Shown: positions 32,833 to 47,078 of the stretch, piece after piece
Layout: every line of letters begins with the position of its first letter
Position numbering within the stretch: position 1 is the first letter of the stretch
Assembly (NCBI GenBank): GCA_016868295.1
Contig: VGHJ01000019.1
Location: 1 to 49,861, forward strand
Length of the DNA stretch: 49,861 nucleotides
From: Betaproteobacteria bacterium
Lineage (GTDB): Bacteria; Pseudomonadota; Gammaproteobacteria; Burkholderiales; Rhodocyclaceae
Direction of reading: 5' to 3'
Notes under the pieces: model-generated
Databases searched by the model: none
Seen by the model: the letters and a program-made list of their open reading frames with translations, nothing else
Told to the model about the DNA's origin: nothing
Made by a program: the position numbers and the translations under genes

Positions 32833-32846
32833 ACAATATATGCATT
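32826..32846. promoter_or_regulatory. brnTA operator palindrome
   Basis: AATGCATA (32826-32833), CAATA and TATGCATT (32839-32846) form a perfect 8-bp inverted repeat overlapping the brnT start codon (32830-32832) in a very AT-rich patch. It is the expected position for BrnA autorepression. Confidence 0.6.
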
Positions 32847-32865
32847 AATCAACACCCCCTCGCCT

Positions 32866-33060
32866 GCCAGCGCTACGTCGCACTCAATCCCGTGCGCGCC
32901 GACATGGTCGCCGACCCCTCCCGTACCACTGGTCGAGCTACCGTCGCTACGCCCTTGGCCAGCAGGACAGGCTCGTCACGCCGCATCCGCTGTATCTCGC
33001 CCTGGGGCGGGACGAAGTCAGCCGCCAGGCTGCCTACCGCGCGCTGGTGGCGCTGAAATC
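32866..33060 (+). pseudogene. REP-associated tyrosine transposase (RAYT, Y1) remnant with frameshift
   Basis: From about 32872 the plus strand reads CQRYVALNPVRADMVADPS. After a one-base loss near 32920 it continues in another frame as YHWSSYRRYALGQQDRLVTP, HPLYLALGRDEVSRQAAYRAL. This is the C-terminal portion of a Y1 transposase of the IS200/RAYT type. The HUH catalytic region is missing. At about 33035-33060 the homology passes without interruption into an HlyD C-terminus. Confidence 0.7.
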
Positions 33061-33208
33061 CATGCAACTCGAGCAGGACAGCGAGCGGCTGCCGCTCACC
33101 GCCGGCATGCAGGCCACGGCGGAGATCCTCCTCGGCACACGCAGCGTGTTCGAATACCTGTTCTCGCCCGTGCAGAAGGCCTGGCACGAGGCGGCAAGGG
33201 AGCGCTGA
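33035..33208 (+). pseudogene. C-terminal fragment of an HlyD-family type I secretion adaptor
   Basis: In the same frame as the second half of the transposase remnant, YRALVALKSMQLEQDSERLP, LTAGMQATAEILLGTRSVFE and YLFSPVQKAWHEAARER end at TGA 33206-33208. The AGM-x-TAEI and SPVQKA-HE-RER pattern is the C-terminus of HlyD/LapC-type membrane fusion proteins. The rest of the gene is absent, so this is the surviving 3' end of a type I secretion gene joined to the transposase fragment. Confidence 0.65.
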
Positions 33209-33250
33209 GAGACCGCGGGGCGGTTGGGATTTTTTGTGCCCCGCGTGCCA

Positions 33251-33277
33251 GTCCGTGACTCACTTCACGGACTTTTT
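33251..33277 (+). terminator. Intrinsic terminator
   Basis: GTCCGTGA (33251-33258), loop CTCACT, and TCACGGAC (33265-33272) are followed by TTTTT: a textbook terminator. It could have served the degraded HlyD gene. A second inverted repeat CGCGGGGC/GCCCCGCG lies just upstream at 33214-33245. Confidence 0.7.
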
Positions 33278-33508
33278 CCGGAGTTGTCCCTAGGATCCAT
33301 CCCAGCGACTGTTCCTTCATGACTCGTCCCGGCTCTGGACGATGGCATGCCGAAGCGGACGGGCTTCAGGATCGAGAGTGCCTCTGCACATGGGCGGCCG
33401 GGCAGACGGCGATGATCCAGGGGAGTTCGACCGGCGACGCGCCGGTTCAGGCTGTGGAACGAGGTTGCGGAAGGCGCGAGGCGAAAGCCCCGCGCCTTTT
33501 ATTTTTTT
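33278..33508 (+). ncRNA. Candidate orphan noncoding RNA of unknown family
   Basis: Between two intrinsic terminators lies about 190 bp of structured, GC-rich sequence without a credible reading frame, ending in its own strong terminator. Stems include CCGGCGACGCGCCGG near 33431 and GTGC-CTCT-GCAC near 33380. Several GGA trinucleotides are present, but not more than composition predicts. TAGGAT (33291-33296) is a possible -10. It does not match RNA families I can recall. It may be a small RNA or a riboswitch-like leader. Confidence 0.4.
33471..33508 (+). terminator. Strong intrinsic terminator
   Basis: AAGGCGCG (33471-33478) pairs with CGCGCCTT (33491-33498), and GGC-GAAA-GCC forms the top. 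A run of T bases with a single A follows (33497-33508). It would end the candidate noncoding RNA and isolate it from the c-di-GMP riboswitch unit downstream. Confidence 0.85.
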
Positions 33509-33739
33509 ATTTCATGCCTAAAGGAGATGCAAAGACAAATCGATCCAAGCTATTGATAATCCATGAACTAGAAGGGCACGAAAGCGATACTGTCGTTGGT
33601 CGACGACAGTTGCGCATCAAAAAAAGGCGTGCTATTGATTACGCCAAGCCGTGAAAAAAATCACGGCGGCTCCTGAGGTCTCCAAGGCTCGAAGGCCTCA
33701 TGCAATAGATCCGATGGCCGGATGGCCTACGGGTCGATG
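33509..33739. other. AT-richer noncoding stretch before the riboswitch
   Basis: No gene is recognised here. It contains a perfect hairpin ACTGTCGT-TGGTCG-ACGACAGT (33589-33610) and GCCGTGA-AAAAAA-TCACGGC (33648-33667). The promoter for the riboswitch-DUF1631 transcript must lie here or just upstream, but no strong -35/-10 pair stands out. Confidence 0.4.
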
Positions 33740-33845
33740 AATCTGATAAGGGCAAACCCACTGAAAGGTGGGGGCGCAAAACAACCGGTCTAAGGGACTT
33801 TCGGCTCATCGGAAGTGCTATGGCAGCGGAGTTGCCGGATGGGAG
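33740..33845 (+). ncRNA. Cyclic-di-GMP-I (GEMM-I) riboswitch
   Basis: GGGCAAACC at 33750-33757 is followed by a GAAA tetraloop hairpin (CCCAC/GTGGG). Then come GGGCGCAAAAC and ACCGG, the 11-nt tetraloop-receptor halves TCTAAGG and GCTATGG, and finally GCAGCGGAGTTGCCGGATGGG. Order and sequence match the Vibrio cholerae Vc2 aptamer almost element by element (GGGCAAACC, GACGCAAAGCC, CCTAA, GTAGCGGGGTTACCGATGG). It lies 175 bp upstream of the DUF1631 gene on the same strand. Confidence 0.92.
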
Positions 33846-34019
33846 TCGCAATGCATCGTGCCTTTCTTTCTGTCACCGCGTCGCCGGGCGAGAAAGCCCG
33901 GGATGTGTCTTCGCCTTCCCCGATCGCTTGTCTGCGCCTCGACGCCGCTGCCGCTCCGGCATCGGCCTGAATGCCGTCCGCCGCGCCAGGGCGCGGCCCG
34001 GCTGCGAATGGAGGCGAGT
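33846..34019 (+). promoter_or_regulatory. Leader between riboswitch and DUF1631 gene
   Basis: The 174-nt leader holds CCGGGC-GAGAAA-GCCCGG near 33891-33908 without a T-run. A hairpin GCCGCGC-CAGG-GCGCGGC (33980-33997) ends 12 nt before the ribosome binding site GGAGGCGA. Absence of a U-tract suggests translational rather than terminator-based control; this is inference. Confidence 0.5.
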
Positions 34020-36320
34020 ATGGCTGCGAACGCACTGAGCAATGTCGTTGACCTGAACGAGCGGCGCAAGCTGAGCGCGGCGGAATCGAGCCGCATGCTC
34101 AACGACTGCCGCGAACTGGCCATGAAGCGCCTGTCCGGTTCGCTGCGCGGCATGCTGGACGACGTCGAGGAGGAACTGTTCCGGATGGCCGAGTCGAGCT
34201 ACGACCGCGAGATGCAGAACCTCTATCTCGAGGTGCGCGGCAAGGCCAAGGCCAGCTGGCCGAGGATCGAGGCGGCCTTCTCGCGCCATTTCGTCGACGT
34301 CTTCAACCTCAAGATGCGCGGCGAGATGGATACCGCCGTGAAGTCGCTCTCCGCGTCGACGCAGGAACTGCGCCTGGTCGAGGAGGACGATCTCGCCGAG
34401 AGCATCGCCCTGCAGGATCTGGCGACGCGGCTGCGCGAGCAGAACGAGGGCGAGCTTTCTCTTCTTGGCGAGCGGGTTGCGATGCTGCTCGGCAAGGAGG
34501 AGATTAAGGATGAAGAAAACCCGATCAGCCCGCAGGCCGTCTGCGATGCGCTGAAACGCGCCTGCGACGAGATCGAGGGCAGCGTCAAGCTGAAGCTGGT
34601 GCTGCTCAAGCAGATCGAGCAGCACGTCTCGAAGGCCCTGCACGCGGTGTATGCCGACCTCAACACCGAGATGGTGCGCTGGAACATCCTGCCCGACCTG
34701 CGCTCCGCCTACCGCAAGCCGGTGAATGCGCCTGCTTCCCCGCGCCCCGCCGCGAAGAAGGAAGAGCCTGCCGACGCCCCGAAGCAGCCGGCATCGGGCG
34801 AGGCGGCCGGCGACGATCTGCTTTCCTTCCTGCATCAACTGATGCATGCCCCCGTTCGCGCGCAGGCCGAAGGCGCCGTGCCGCAGGGGCTGACTTCCGT
34901 TCCCGCGGGCGCTCCCGCGGCGGACAACCGGCAGGCGGTCTTCATCGACTCCCTCACCGAGATGCAGCGCCTCGACACGCTGATGAAAAAGAAGGGCCAC
35001 GTCGAGGGCCTGCCCGACCTGGGGCAGGCGATGGGCACCCTGAATGTGCTGCACCGGGTCAAGGCCAACAGCGTTGCGCAGGGTGTCGGCCAGCTCGATG
35101 CGATCACCATCGACATCGTCGCCATGCTGTTCGACTTCATCTTCGATGACGCCAAGATTCCGGATGCCATCAAGGCCCTGGTTGGGCGCCTGCAGATTCC
35201 CGTGCTCAAGGTGGCGATGCTCGACAAGGGCTTCTTCTCGAGCAAGGCCCATCCGGCGCGGCGCCTGCTCGACGGCATCTCGCACGCGGCGATCACCTGG
35301 GGTGAGGCGGTCGACCTGGAAGACCCGCTGTTCCAGGAAATCGCCTTCATCGTCGAGCGCATCCAGAACGACTTCGAGCGCGACGTGCAGATGTTCGCCG
35401 ACGCGGTCAACCTGCTCAATGCCGTGCAGGAGGAGCGCGATGCCCTGGCCGAGGGCATCGCCGAGCGCACGGCGGAGCTCATGCACAAGCGCGAGAAGGA
35501 GGAGATCGCCTGGGTCATTGCCGGCGAGGCGGTGACGCGCCGCGTTTCCTCGAGCGTGCCGCCGGGCGTGGCGCGCTTCCTGCAAGACCACTGGCAGCAC
35601 GTGCTGAAGGAGCTCTACATCCGCCACGGCGAGGAGCACCACGCCTACCTGAGCGCCCTGGCCATGATGGACGACCTCATCTGGAGCGTGGAGCCGAAGA
35701 GCGGCAGCGACGAGCGCAAGCAGCTCGTGAACACCCTGCCGGGCCTGCTGCGCGCCATGCACGTCGGGCTCGACGTGATCAATCTGCCGCAGGAGCTGCG
35801 CGTCCGCTTCTTCGACGAACTGGTGGCCTTGCACTCGGCGGCCGTCAAGGCCGGACTGAACGGGACCGAGCCGGCGGCCGGCGCGACGCCTGCGCTGGTG
35901 GCGCCGGCGCCCGCCCCGGTGTCCGCCGCGCCCGAATACAGCGTCAATCCGGAAGGCGAGTTGTTCATCACCCGCATCACGGAGAACGACGTGCAGATCG
36001 ACGAGGTGGCGCTGGTCGGCGCCAGCCCGGCCGCGGTCATGGCGGGGGACGCCTACCTGCGCCAGGTGGCGGCGCTCAGCCGCGGCGACTGGGTCGAGTT
36101 CCGCCAGGAGGGCGGCGTGCCGGCGCGCGCGCGCCTGTCGTGGGTCAGCCCGCAGCGCGGGCTGTTCCTGTTCACCAACCCGCGCTCGCCGCGCGCCACG
36201 TCCATCTCGCAGGAGGCGCTCGCCTACCAGTTGCGGGTCGGCATGGCGCAGGTGGTGACCGAAACGCCGATGTTCGAGCGCGCCGTGCACGGCGTGCTCG
36301 AGAGTCTCAGCGTGAACTGA
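34020..36320 (+). CDS. DUF1631 family protein under c-di-GMP riboswitch
   Basis: The 766-residue soluble protein belongs to the DUF1631 family, often misannotated as thymidine phosphorylase. ATG 34020 is preceded by GGAGGCGA. The protein is largely helical, with an Ala/Pro linker around residues 238-270 and a second one near 615-640 (TPALVAPAPAPVSAAPE). The last 80 residues (SRGDWVEFRQEGGVPARARLSWVSPQRGLFLFTN) look like the PilZ-like barrel of the family but lack the canonical RxxxR and D/NxSxxG c-di-GMP motifs. Function unknown. The upstream cyclic-di-GMP-I riboswitch ties its expression to biofilm/motility signalling. Confidence 0.85.
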   Translation: MAANALSNVVDLNERRKLSAAESSRMLNDCRELAMKRLSGSLRGMLDDVEEELFRMAESSYDREMQNLYLEVRGKAKASWPRIEAAFSRHFVDVFNLKMRGEMDTAVKSLSASTQELRLVEEDDLAESIALQDLATRLREQNEGELSLLGERVAMLLGKEEIKDEENPISPQAVCDALKRACDEIEGSVKLKLVLLKQIEQHVSKALHAVYADLNTEMVRWNILPDLRSAYRKPVNAPASPRPAAKKEEPADAPKQPASGEAAGDDLLSFLHQLMHAPVRAQAEGAVPQGLTSVPAGAPAADNRQAVFIDSLTEMQRLDTLMKKKGHVEGLPDLGQAMGTLNVLHRVKANSVAQGVGQLDAITIDIVAMLFDFIFDDAKIPDAIKALVGRLQIPVLKVAMLDKGFFSSKAHPARRLLDGISHAAITWGEAVDLEDPLFQEIAFIVERIQNDFERDVQMFADAVNLLNAVQEERDALAEGIAERTAELMHKREKEEIAWVIAGEAVTRRVSSSVPPGVARFLQDHWQHVLKELYIRHGEEHHAYLSALAMMDDLIWSVEPKSGSDERKQLVNTLPGLLRAMHVGLDVINLPQELRVRFFDELVALHSAAVKAGLNGTEPAAGATPALVAPAPAPVSAAPEYSVNPEGELFITRITENDVQIDEVALVGASPAAVMAGDAYLRQVAALSRGDWVEFRQEGGVPARARLSWVSPQRGLFLFTNPRSPRATSISQEALAYQLRVGMAQVVTETPMFERAVHGVLESLSVN

Positions 36321-37952
36321 TCACATGTTCGGGTAGACGGGGCCCTCGCCCCCCTGCGGCACGACCCAGGTGATGTTCTGCGTCGGGTCCTTGATGTCGC
36401 AGGTCTTGCAGTGCACGCAGTTCTGCGCGTTGATCTGCAGGCGCGGGTTGTCCCCGTTCTCGTCGCGCACGATCTCGTACACGCCGGCCGGGCAGTAGCG
36501 CTGCTCGGGCGCGTCGTAGAGGGCGAGGTTGGTGCGGATCGGCACCGTTTCGTCCTTCAGGCGCAGGTGGCAGGGCTGGTTCTCCTCGTGGTTGGTGTTC
36601 GACAGGAACACCGAGGAGAGGCGGTCGAAGGTGATGACGCCGTCCGGCTTCGGGTAGGCGATCGGCGCGCAATCGGCCGCCTTCTTCAGCTTGAGGTGGT
36701 CGGCGCTGAGGCGCAGCGTCCACGGCGCCTTGCCGCGCAACACCTGCTGGTCGATGCCGAACATCAGCGAGCCCAGCCACAGCCCCTTGCTCATCCAGGG
36801 CTTGAAGTTGCGCGTGCGGTGCAGTTCCTCGAAGAGCCAGGATTCGCGGAATTTCCGCGGGTAGGCGGTCAGCTCGTCGCCGCTGCGGCCGGCGGCGAGC
36901 GCCTCGGCGAGCGCCTCGGCGGCGAGCATGCCGCTCTTGAGGGCCGAATGCGAGCCCTTGATGCGCGCGGCGTTGAGGAAGCCGGCGTCGTCGCCGACCA
37001 GCGCGCCGCCGGGGAAGACCAGTTTCGGCAGCGCCTGCAGGCCGCCCGCCGTCATGGCGCGCGCGCCGTAGGCGATGCGCTTGCCGCCCTCGAGGAAGGG
37101 CTTCACCAGCGGGTGCAGCTTGTAGCGCTGGAATTCCTCGAAGGGCGAGAGATGGGGGTTGCCGTAGGCGAGGCCGACGACGTAGCCGATCGAGACGAGG
37201 TTGCCCTCGAGGTGATAGACGAAGCCGCCGCCGTAGGTGTCCGGCTGCATCGGCCAGCCGCCGGTGTGCATGACCAGGCCCTTGACGTGGTGCTCCGGCT
37301 TGATCTCCCACAGCTCCTTGATGCCGATGCCGTAGACCTGCGGATCGGCGCCGTTGCGCAGATTGAATTTCGCCTCGAGCTGCTTGCCGAGGTGGCCGCG
37401 GCAGCCCTCGGCGAAGAGGGTGTACTTGCCGAGCAGCTCCATGCCCGGCTGGTAGGCGGCGGTCTGCTGGCCGTCGTGGCCGACGCCCATGTCGCCGGTG
37501 GCGACGCCCTTGACCGAACCGTCTTCGTTGTAGAGCACCTCGGCCCCGGCGAAGCCGGGATAGATTTCCACGCCCAGCGCCTCGGCCTGCTGCGCCAGCC
37601 AGCGGCAGACGTTGCCCAGGCTGACGATGTAGTTGCCGTGGTTGAGGAAGCAGCCGGGGAGGAGGGCGTTGGGCACCTTCAGTCCGCCCGTCTCGGTGAG
37701 GATGACGAAGCGGTCTTCCGTCACCGGGGTGTCGAGCGGCGCGCCCCTGTCCTTCCAGTCGGGGAACAGCTCGTCGAGCGCGCGCGGGTCCATCACCGCG
37801 CCGGAGAGGATGTGCGCGCCGACCTCGGCGCCTTTCTCGATCAGGCAGACGTTGATGCCCGCGTCGAGCTGTTTCAGCCGGATCGCCGCGGCGAGGCCGG
37901 CCGGGCCGCCGCCGACGATGACGACATCGAATTCCATGGATTCGCGCTGCAT
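36321..37952 (-). CDS. Electron transfer flavoprotein-ubiquinone oxidoreductase
   Basis: The 543-residue protein (538 if the second Met at 37937 is used) has the FAD motif DVVIVGGGPAGLAAAIRLKQ, the ETF-QO segment AYGARAMTAGGLQALPKLVFPGGALVGDDAGFLN and the C-terminal [4Fe-4S] cluster NCVHCKTCDIKDPTQNI. It carries electrons from acyl-CoA dehydrogenases through ETF into the quinone pool and then to the bc1 complex encoded upstream. Convergent with the DUF1631 gene, which ends 1 bp away. Confidence 0.95.
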   Translation of the reverse strand: MQRESMEFDVVIVGGGPAGLAAAIRLKQLDAGINVCLIEKGAEVGAHILSGAVMDPRALDELFPDWKDRGAPLDTPVTEDRFVILTETGGLKVPNALLPGCFLNHGNYIVSLGNVCRWLAQQAEALGVEIYPGFAGAEVLYNEDGSVKGVATGDMGVGHDGQQTAAYQPGMELLGKYTLFAEGCRGHLGKQLEAKFNLRNGADPQVYGIGIKELWEIKPEHHVKGLVMHTGGWPMQPDTYGGGFVYHLEGNLVSIGYVVGLAYGNPHLSPFEEFQRYKLHPLVKPFLEGGKRIAYGARAMTAGGLQALPKLVFPGGALVGDDAGFLNAARIKGSHSALKSGMLAAEALAEALAAGRSGDELTAYPRKFRESWLFEELHRTRNFKPWMSKGLWLGSLMFGIDQQVLRGKAPWTLRLSADHLKLKKAADCAPIAYPKPDGVITFDRLSSVFLSNTNHEENQPCHLRLKDETVPIRTNLALYDAPEQRYCPAGVYEIVRDENGDNPRLQINAQNCVHCKTCDIKDPTQNITWVVPQGGEGPVYPNM

Positions 37953-38027
37953 GCTGTTTCCCGTTGTGTGTTCCGGTTGGAGCGGCCAACATTATAATTC
38001 GGATTGATCCAGCCACTTCCTGCACAA

Positions 38028-38438
38028 ATGGAACACAAGCGAAAGCTGATATTCACCGCGATCCTGCCCATCCGCTGGGGCGACATGGACGCCATGAACC
38101 ATGTCAACAACACCGTCTATTTCCGCTACATGGAACAGGCGCGCATCGAATGGCTCGAGTCGATCGGCTATGCCACGGGCCAGCAGACGGACGAGGGGCC
38201 GGTGATCGTGAACGCCAGTTGCACCTTCCTCGTGCCGCTGACCTATCCGGGCAAAGTCGAGGTGCGCATGTTCGTCGGCCACCCGGGGCGCAGCAGTTTG
38301 CCGACCCACTACGAGCTTCGCCCCGCGGGGGAGGAGACTCTCTACGCCCACGGCGACGCCAAGATGGTCTGGATCAATCCCGCCAGCGGCCGCTCCATCC
38401 CGCTGCCCGAAAAGATGAAACGACTTGCCGAAGCGTGA
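38028..38438 (+). CDS. Acyl-CoA thioesterase, 4HBT/YbgC type
   Basis: The 136-residue hot-dog-fold protein contains [31 protein letters not shown], with the catalytic Asp of the DMDAMNH motif. It is divergent from ETF-QO and upstream of acetoacetyl-CoA synthetase, so it belongs to acyl-CoA metabolism. Unlike the fragment at 13180 it is intact. Confidence 0.9.
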   Translation: MEHKRKLIFTAILPIRWGDMDAMNHVNNTVYFRYMEQARIEWLESIGYATGQQTDEGPVIVNASCTFLVPLTYPGKVEVRMFVGHPGRSSLPTHYELRPAGEETLYAHGDAKMVWINPASGRSIPLPEKMKRLAEA

Positions 38439-38442
38439 CACC

Positions 38443-40394
<1,952 letters not shown>

Positions 40395-40401
<7 letters not shown>

Positions 40402-40937
40402 TCGACCGCGACCGCTCAGTCCTGCTGGTGGTGGACATCCAGGAGCGCCTGCTGCCGCACATCCACGAGGGGCAGGCGGTGCTCGACCATGCCGTCTGGC
40501 TGGTCAAGGTGGCGCAAAGGCTGGGCGTGCCGGTGATGCTCTCCGAGCAGTACCCGAAGGGCATCGGCCCCACCGTCGCCGTGCTGCGGGGACTGACTTT
40601 TCCCGAAGCCATCGGCGAGAAGCTGCATTTCTCCTGCGTGGCGGCGAAGTGCCTCGAGCCCCTGCCGGGGGTGGAGCGCCCGCAGGTGGTGGTGGCCGGC
40701 ACAGAGTCCCACGTCTGCGTGCTGCAGACCGTGCTCGACCTGCTCGGCCAGGGCAAGCAGGTCTTCGTCGTCGCCGAGGCCGTCGGCTCGCGCCGGCCTT
40801 CCGACAAGGAGCTGGCCCTGGCGCGCATGCGCGCCCACGGCGCCGAGATCGTCTCGCGCGAGATGGTCGCCTTCGAGTGGCTGAAGCAGGCCGGCACGGA
40901 TGAATTCCGCGCCGTCAGCCGCGAATTCCTCAAGTAA
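40395..40937 (+). CDS. Isochorismatase-family hydrolase
   Basis: The 180-residue cysteine hydrolase has catalytic Asp in [12 protein letters not shown], Lys in EKLHFSC and nucleophile Cys in [11 protein letters not shown], with the cis-peptide region VVVAGTESH. It starts inside the end of the acetoacetyl-CoA synthetase gene (ATG 40395, TGA 40399-40401). Such YcaC/nicotinamidase-like proteins have varied amide or ester substrates; none can be assigned here. Confidence 0.88.
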
Positions 40938-40977
40938 TTTCTCAAGTGTTTTTTTGCGCCGATTTCCGCCGTTTTCG

Positions 40978-45136
<4,159 letters not shown>

Positions 45137-45147
45137 TCGCCACGCCG

Positions 45148-45426
45148 ATGCGCTGGCCCACGCTGGTGCTGGTCGCCCTGATCGTGCTGTTGCAGTATCC
45201 GCTGTGGTTCGGCAAGGGCGGCTGGCTGCAGGTGTGGAAGACCGACCAGCAGCTCGGCGCCCAGCGCGAGGTGAACCAGAAACTGGAAACCCGCAATGCC
45301 GGCCTGGATGCCGAGGTGCGCGACCTGAAGAGCGGCTACGAGGCCATCGAGGAGCGCGCCCGCTACGAGCTGGGCTACATCAAGCCGGACGAGGTCTTCG
45401 TCCAGGTGCCGCAGAAGAATCCATGA
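45148..45426 (+). CDS. ftsB: Cell division protein FtsB
   Basis: The 92-residue bitopic protein has a transmembrane segment about residues 4-20, then a coiled coil ([30 protein letters not shown]) and the [14 protein letters not shown] segment typical of FtsB/DivIC. It links FtsL and FtsQ at the septum. Its stop overlaps the next gene by ATGA (45423-45426). Confidence 0.94.
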   Translation: MRWPTLVLVALIVLLQYPLWFGKGGWLQVWKTDQQLGAQREVNQKLETRNAGLDAEVRDLKSGYEAIEERARYELGYIKPDEVFVQVPQKNP

Positions 45427-46784
45427 ATCTCCATCGTATGTTGCTGGAACGTGCGGCGGCGGGCCGGCCGCTGCGCGTCGCCCTGATCGGCGCCGGCAAG
45501 TTCGGCGCCATGTACCTCGCCCAGGCGCGCGTGACGCCGGGCATCCATGTCGCCGCCGTCGCCGACCTCAGCCCGCCGCGCGCCGCCGAAAGCCTTGCGC
45601 GCACCGGCTGGCCGGCGGAGCAATATTCAGCCGCTTCGCTCGCCGAGGCGCTGGCGCAGGGCAGCACCCATATCACCGACGACGCCTTGGCCGTCATCGC
45701 CACCGGTGGCATCGACGTCGTCATCGACGCCACCGGCAGCCCCGCCGCCGGCATCCGCCACGCGCTCGCCTGCTGCGCCCACGGCAAGCACATCGTGATG
45801 GTGAACGTCGAGGCCGATGCCCTGGCCGGGCCGCTGCTGGCGCAGAAGGCGCGCGCAGCCGGCGTCGTTTATTCGCTCGCCTATGGCGACCAGCCGGCGC
45901 TGATCTGCGAGATGGTCGACTGGGCGCGCGCCGCGGGCTTCGAAGTCGTCGCCGCCGGCAAGGGCACCAAGTACCTGCCGGGCTACCACCAGTCCACGCC
46001 CGAGACGGTGTGGCAGCACTACGGCTTCACGCCGGAGCAGGTGGCGGCGGGCGACTTCAACGCGCAGATGTTCAATTCCTTCCTCGACGGTACCAAGTCC
46101 GCCATCGAGATGGCGGCGGTTGCCAATGCCGCCGGCCTCGCGCCGGCGCCGGAAGGGCTGCTCTTCCCGCCTTGCGGCGTGGACGACCTCGCCCGCGTGC
46201 TGCGCCCGCGCGCGGCGGGCGGCCAGCTCCACCACGCCGGCCAGGTCGAGGTGATCTCCAGCGTCGAGCGCGACGGCCGCCCGGTGTTCCGCGACCTGCG
46301 CTGGGGCGTCTACGTCACCTTCGCCGCCGCCGACGTGCGCAACCGCGCCTACGTCGAGCGCTGTTTCAAGGAATACGGCCTCGTCACCGACGACTCCGGC
46401 CGCTACACCGCCATGTACAAGCCCTGCCACCTGATCGGGCTGGAGCTCGGCATCAGCGTCGCCAGCGCCGGCCTGCGCCGCGAGCCGACCGGCGCCCCGA
46501 CGGGCTGGCTGGGCGACGTCGTCGCCACCGCCAAGCGAGACCTGAAGGCGGGCGAAATGCTCGACGGCGAGGGCGGCTGCACGGTGTACGGCAAGCTCAT
46601 GCCCGCCGCCGATTCGCTCGAGGCCGGTGGCCTGCCCATCGGCCTCGCTCACCGTCTCAAGCTCAAGCGCCCCGTCGCCGCCGGCCGGCCGGTGGGCTGG
46701 GACGACGTCGAAGTGGACCTGTCTTCCGAAGCGGTGAAGGTGCGGCGGGAGATGGAAACGGCGTTCGGGAAGGCGTCAGGCTGA
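45423..46784 (+). CDS. NAD(P)-binding oxidoreductase with C-terminal SAF domain (homoserine dehydrogenase-like, COG4091 type)
   Basis: The 453-residue protein has a Rossmann motif [13 protein letters not shown] near residues 19-31, [18 protein letters not shown] and [14 protein letters not shown]. The central domain has [20 protein letters not shown], and from about residue 370 a SAF-like domain follows ([28 protein letters not shown]). The annotated homoserine dehydrogenase activity of this family is by similarity only. It is translationally coupled to ftsB, an unusual partner, and convergent with a small membrane protein gene 1 bp away. Confidence 0.82.
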   Translation: MNLHRMLLERAAAGRPLRVALIGAGKFGAMYLAQARVTPGIHVAAVADLSPPRAAESLARTGWPAEQYSAASLAEALAQGSTHITDDALAVIATGGIDVVIDATGSPAAGIRHALACCAHGKHIVMVNVEADALAGPLLAQKARAAGVVYSLAYGDQPALICEMVDWARAAGFEVVAAGKGTKYLPGYHQSTPETVWQHYGFTPEQVAAGDFNAQMFNSFLDGTKSAIEMAAVANAAGLAPAPEGLLFPPCGVDDLARVLRPRAAGGQLHHAGQVEVISSVERDGRPVFRDLRWGVYVTFAAADVRNRAYVERCFKEYGLVTDDSGRYTAMYKPCHLIGLELGISVASAGLRREPTGAPTGWLGDVVATAKRDLKAGEMLDGEGGCTVYGKLMPAADSLEAGGLPIGLAHRLKLKRPVAAGRPVGWDDVEVDLSSEAVKVRREMETAFGKASG

Positions 46785-46785
46785 A

Positions 46786-47010
46786 TCAATCCGGCCCGCG
46801 CCGCCGCCTTTCCTCGTGGCGCCGCTCCATGTCTTCGAGCGAAGCCTTGCGCGCCGGACAGTCCTCGTCGCGCAGGCCGATCAGGCAGGCGGTGATGAGA
46901 AGGCCGAGGAACACGATCAGGGCGAGGCCGATCGCCTCGCTGTTCACCAGCACCATGAAGGCCGGCAGCGTGCTGCTGCCGGTGAAGAAGAAAGTCGCCC
47001 AGTCCTGCAT
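46786..47010 (-). CDS. Small single-span membrane protein, function unknown
   Basis: The 74-residue protein has one hydrophobic segment (residues 14-46, with GLALIVFLGLLITACLIGL) and a highly charged C-terminal tail rich in Arg/Glu. AAGGGAGG sits 6 bp before the ATG at 47010, which supports expression. No family recognised. Confidence 0.6.
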   Translation of the reverse strand: MQDWATFFFTGSSTLPAFMVLVNSEAIGLALIVFLGLLITACLIGLRDEDCPARKASLEDMERRHEERRRRGPD

Positions 47011-47078
47011 AGCCGCCTCCCTTGGGTGAGGAACACGCCGATGCCTGTTTTACGGCGGCCCGGCGGCAGACTTGAGGG

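Noticed and set aside
32826..32846. TGCA words in the brnTA palindrome as BoxR sites
   Set aside because: They form the AT-rich palindrome expected for BrnA, and the location has no connection with the box genes.
32268..33056. 262-codon frame running rightward across brnTA
   Set aside because: It is antisense to brnA and brnT and only catches the first part of the transposase remnant by chance.
33514..33654. 46-codon frame MPKGDAKTNRSK... after the strong terminator
   Set aside because: It lacks a ribosome binding site, begins inside the terminator's T-rich tail and shows no family resemblance.
33873..36290. 805-codon open frame antisense to the DUF1631 gene
   Set aside because: His/Arg-rich low-complexity translation typical of antisense frames in GC-rich genes. 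The plus-strand gene has a ribosome binding site and a riboswitch.
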